Source: Pigoraptor vietnamica
Taxonomy: Eukaryota > Opisthokonta > Filasterea
Reading direction: 5' to 3'
NCBI GenBank assembly: GCA_943704525.1
Contig: CALSCQ010000054.1
Span: 1 to 33,510, forward strand
Length of the DNA: 33,510 nucleotides
The notes under the pieces were generated by a model. The model was given only the letters and a program-made list of their open reading frames with translations. It had not been told where the DNA came from and ran no database searches. Positions 30,980 to 33,510 of this stretch are shown here, in pieces. The first letter of the stretch is position 1; each line of letters begins with the position of its first letter. A program made the position numbers and the translations under genes.

Positions 30980-33375
30980 ATGGCGACAAGCGTGAGCAGT
31001 CGCAGGCTCCCTGCGGCTTCACGGCTCTCCGTCTCTTGCGCCAGGACCCTCTTGCTCGCCGTCGTCTTGGTGCATGGTTGCGCGCGGCGCGTGCGTGCGG
31101 ACGTTCCCCTCTTTTACGCCAACTACACGCGCGAAGCTCGCGTGTTCATCAACGAGATTCACCTCGCAAACACCGGCCCTGACGTCGAGGAGGGCGTGGA
31201 GGTCGCCGGCATCGCGGGAACGGACATCACCGGCTGGACGCTGACGTTCTACAGCGCGACTGCGTCCATCTACCAGACGTACACGGCGACGAGCGCCAAC
31301 GGGTACGACCCCGTGACCATTCCCAATCAGCAGAATGGCTATGGGGCCGTGCGCATGGGCAACTGGACGGACGTTTTGCGACCGAACGGCGGCGTGGCGC
31401 TGGCGGATGCGGACGGCATTCTCGTGCAGTTTGTCGGGTACAGCGACAGCAACTCGGCGCCGATCCGCCCCGCCCTTGGCCCTGCGGCGGGCGTGAACGC
31501 GACCGTCATACCGGTGAAGGTCAACTCGAATGCCGCCGCTGGCACGTCGATCCAGCTCACGGGAAAGGGCTTTCGCTACGGCGACTTCACGTGGGCCTAT
31601 GGGTCGAAGAGTTCGTTCGGCGCCATCAACGCCGGCCAGACGTTCCAGTTTCCCGCGAACAGCACGTGGCCGGGGTGCAACTACACGTCCGTCGGCCACG
31701 CGTTCTTCGGCCGCGCTTTCCCCGGGGAGGACTTTGTCGGCGCGTGCGAATACGGCTACGAGAGCTACGACTCGACGACGGGCTACATGTCGCGGCCCGT
31801 GCTGACGTGCGGGGACGACGCGCACTACGGCGCCGAGGCCGACATTGCGAACCCCTGCGTCCCCGTGTGCCCTGGGGAGGCCTCCCGCTTCAACGCCACG
31901 TGGCCGCCGGTGCGCATCAACGGGACGAGCGTGGGCGCGTGCCTCAAGGGTACCTCGCGGACGACTCGTCGGGGCCCGCGCAGCCCCTCGCGCGCGTGTG
32001 CAGGGACAACGGCACCTTTGCCGATCCCGCGGGATCGCCGTGCCTCTTCAACACGGACTGCGCCGCGCGGCCGTACTATCGCATGGCCTCGTTTCCGCGC
32101 GCAAAGTCGGGGTCAAACGCGACGGGAGAGTGCGTGCCGGGCACGGCGACGCTCGACGGCACGCTTCCCACGTACTACTGCCAGAACGGAGGGACGGGCA
32201 ACGAGGACGTGTGGAACGCGTGCGTCCCGCTCGTGTTTTTCTCCGAACTCCGCGTGTTTGGGAACGGCAACACCGGCCCCCCCGACGACGCCCTCGAGGT
32301 GACGGGGCCGGCGGGAATCGATCTCGCGGGCTGGCGAATCGTGCAGTACACGTCCGGGGGAAACCCGCAGGTCACCGCCGTGCTCGCAAACGGCGCGGCG
32401 ATGGGGCGGTCGGACCTCGTGATACCCGCGGAGCGCGGGGGTTTCGGCACGCTCGCATTTCACACTGTGTTTTGCCCGACGGACTCGCTCCTTGCCACCG
32501 AGGGGACGTCGGCCGCGAACCCCCTCGTGCTCGTGCCGCCCCCGACGAAGGACGGGCTGCTCTATCCCATCGACGCCGTGTCGTTCAACAAGGCGCTGAC
32601 GCTGACCGTGGGGCCTGGCGCCGGGATCTCGTCGCGGCTCGTGGCGACGTTCGACAACGTATCGCACGCGAGCGGATGGCGGCAGTGGAGCAACTCGGTG
32701 AAGCTGCAGGGCATCGGCGCGTACCCCGCGCGGCTGAACTGGACGACCGCGGTCACGCCGCCCTCGTTTGGCATTCTCAACGGCGAAATTGAGGGGTTCT
32801 TCGTCAAGGGCGATGGCGCGGAATCGTATCTTTTGGCGCGCATGTGCGCCGGGGAGGTGTTTGCCGGGGCCTCGTACCCCTCGGCGCTCGTGGGAATGCA
32901 GAGCGTTGGCACGTGTCAGAGCGGGTACGTGCTCACCGGCGGTATCTCGACGCAGCGCCTGTGCAACGCGTCGCTCGTCCTCGAGTCCCCGAACGTCACG
33001 TGTGCGAAGGGATGCGCGGGGGTCACACGGGGCAACGCGGTGTTTCCCTCGACGCTGGAAGGCCACACGGCACAGGGGCGCTGCTTGCCCGGCTACACGA
33101 GCGCGGGAGTGCCCACCCTCGCGTGCGGTACGTCGGGCTTTGCGGCAACGGCGACGAACGCGTGCGCGTTTGCCGGGTGCACGGGCACGTACCAGGGTGC
33201 CGTGTTCGCGGGGCTGACGCCCGTGGGCAGCGTCGCCGTGGGCCGGTGTCCCTTCGGCATGACGTCGGGTGGACCGCCGCCGAACGCGACGTGCGGTGCG
33301 TCGGGATTCGTCGGGGCGTTGCGCAACCCATGCGAGCACTCGGAAGTTTTCATCAACGAGTACAGCTACGCGCAG
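30980..33375 (+). CDS. Secreted lamin-tail-domain (LTD) / Cys-rich module protein, 3' partial, one apparent frameshift
   Basis: The ATG at 30980 gives a signal peptide (TLLLAVVLVHGCARRVRA); the frame is open to 30722 upstream. Residues from about 50 form an LTD module (ARVFINEIHLANTGPDVEEG ... GTDITGWTLTFY). A Cys-rich, sushi-like stretch follows (PGCNYTS ... CEYGY ... VLTCGDDAHYG). A second LTD begins at about 32235 (VFFSELRVFGNGNTGPPDDA ... GIDLAGWRIVQY) and another Cys-rich stretch follows (GTCQSGYVLTGG, AQGRCLPGYTSAG). A third LTD begins at SEVFINEYSYAQ, cut by the donor GTGCGT at 33376. Many N-glycosylation sequons fit a surface or secreted protein. Coding signal passes from one frame to the next (-1) at about 31948 in a CAAGGGTACC context: upstream is CPGEASRFNATW...GACLKG, downstream YLADDSSGPAQPLARVC. 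This is one missing base (sequencing or real) or a frameshift; a 34-base GT-AG intron does not restore the right frame. About 799 residues in view. Function unknown. Confidence 0.82.
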
Positions 33376-33435
33376 GTGCGTGCGCGCGCGCGCGTGTGTG
33401 TGTGTGTGCATGTGTGTGTGCGTGTGCGCGCGCGC

Positions 33436-33510
<75 letters not shown>
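33376..33510. repeat. GT/GC alternating tract and (GT)n at window edge
   Basis: Begins exactly at the splice donor after the last LTD exon (GTGCGTGCGCGCGCG), then alternates GC and GT and becomes pure (GT)n from about 33438 to the last base. Confidence 0.93.

Noticed and set aside
31950-31983. A 34-base GT-AG intron as explanation of the frame change in the LTD gene
   Set aside because: Removing it leaves the downstream sequence in the third, wrong frame, and it is far shorter than other introns here.
31019-33411. Long minus-strand ORFs opposite the LTD gene
   Set aside because: Arg-rich antisense shadows; the plus strand shows a signal peptide, LTD modules and conserved cysteines.

Overview
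The window is nuclear DNA of a eukaryote, most likely a GC-rich unicellular protist. Three genes are split by many short GT-AG introns, the proteins are of eukaryotic type (NAT10, ADCK2-like ABC1 kinase, ETF-beta, RhoGEF, F-box/Sel1), and the DNA is riddled with (GT)n/(CA)n and (CT)n tracts. No plastid, prokaryotic or viral gene was recognised, and I cannot name the lineage. Both ends of the window lie in pure (GT)n, so neighbouring genes are cut there.

Layout. 1-3732 (+): the 3' part of a multi-exon gene for a beta-class (N6-adenine/N4-cytosine type) DNA methyltransferase. Its introns are filled with microsatellite and minisatellite DNA, and its base composition differs from the rest of the window. 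3733-5241: gene-free, with an AT-rich cluster of palindromes. 5242-7032 (-): single-exon ADCK2-like atypical kinase. 7441-9030 (+): single-exon secreted GH125 alpha-mannosidase. 9503-11416 (-): complete eight-exon ETFB. 12164-14653 (+): RhoGEF gene that stops halfway through its DH domain next to a long (CA)n tract. 15062-15742: unexplained. 15743-16663 (-): F-box-like/Sel1 protein. 16830-17220: minisatellite. 17842-19386 (-): Sel1-repeat protein with a probable mitochondrial presequence. 20063-22663 (-): single-exon kinase-SAM-armadillo fusion. 23521-30242 (-): complete NAT10 in 20 exons, all joined in frame. 30980-33375 (+): secreted lamin-tail-domain/Cys-rich module protein, cut by the window end and carrying one apparent frameshift.

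The genes do not form one pathway. ETFB, the ADCK2-like kinase and one Sel1 protein are probably mitochondrial; GH125 and the lamin-tail protein are secretory; NAT10 is nucleolar. The items most worth following are the methyltransferase (likely of foreign origin, with introns flanked by AGGT), the kinase-SAM-ARM fusion, the truncated RhoGEF, the CACGTG cluster upstream of NAT10 and the palindrome cluster at 3.9-4.0 kb.
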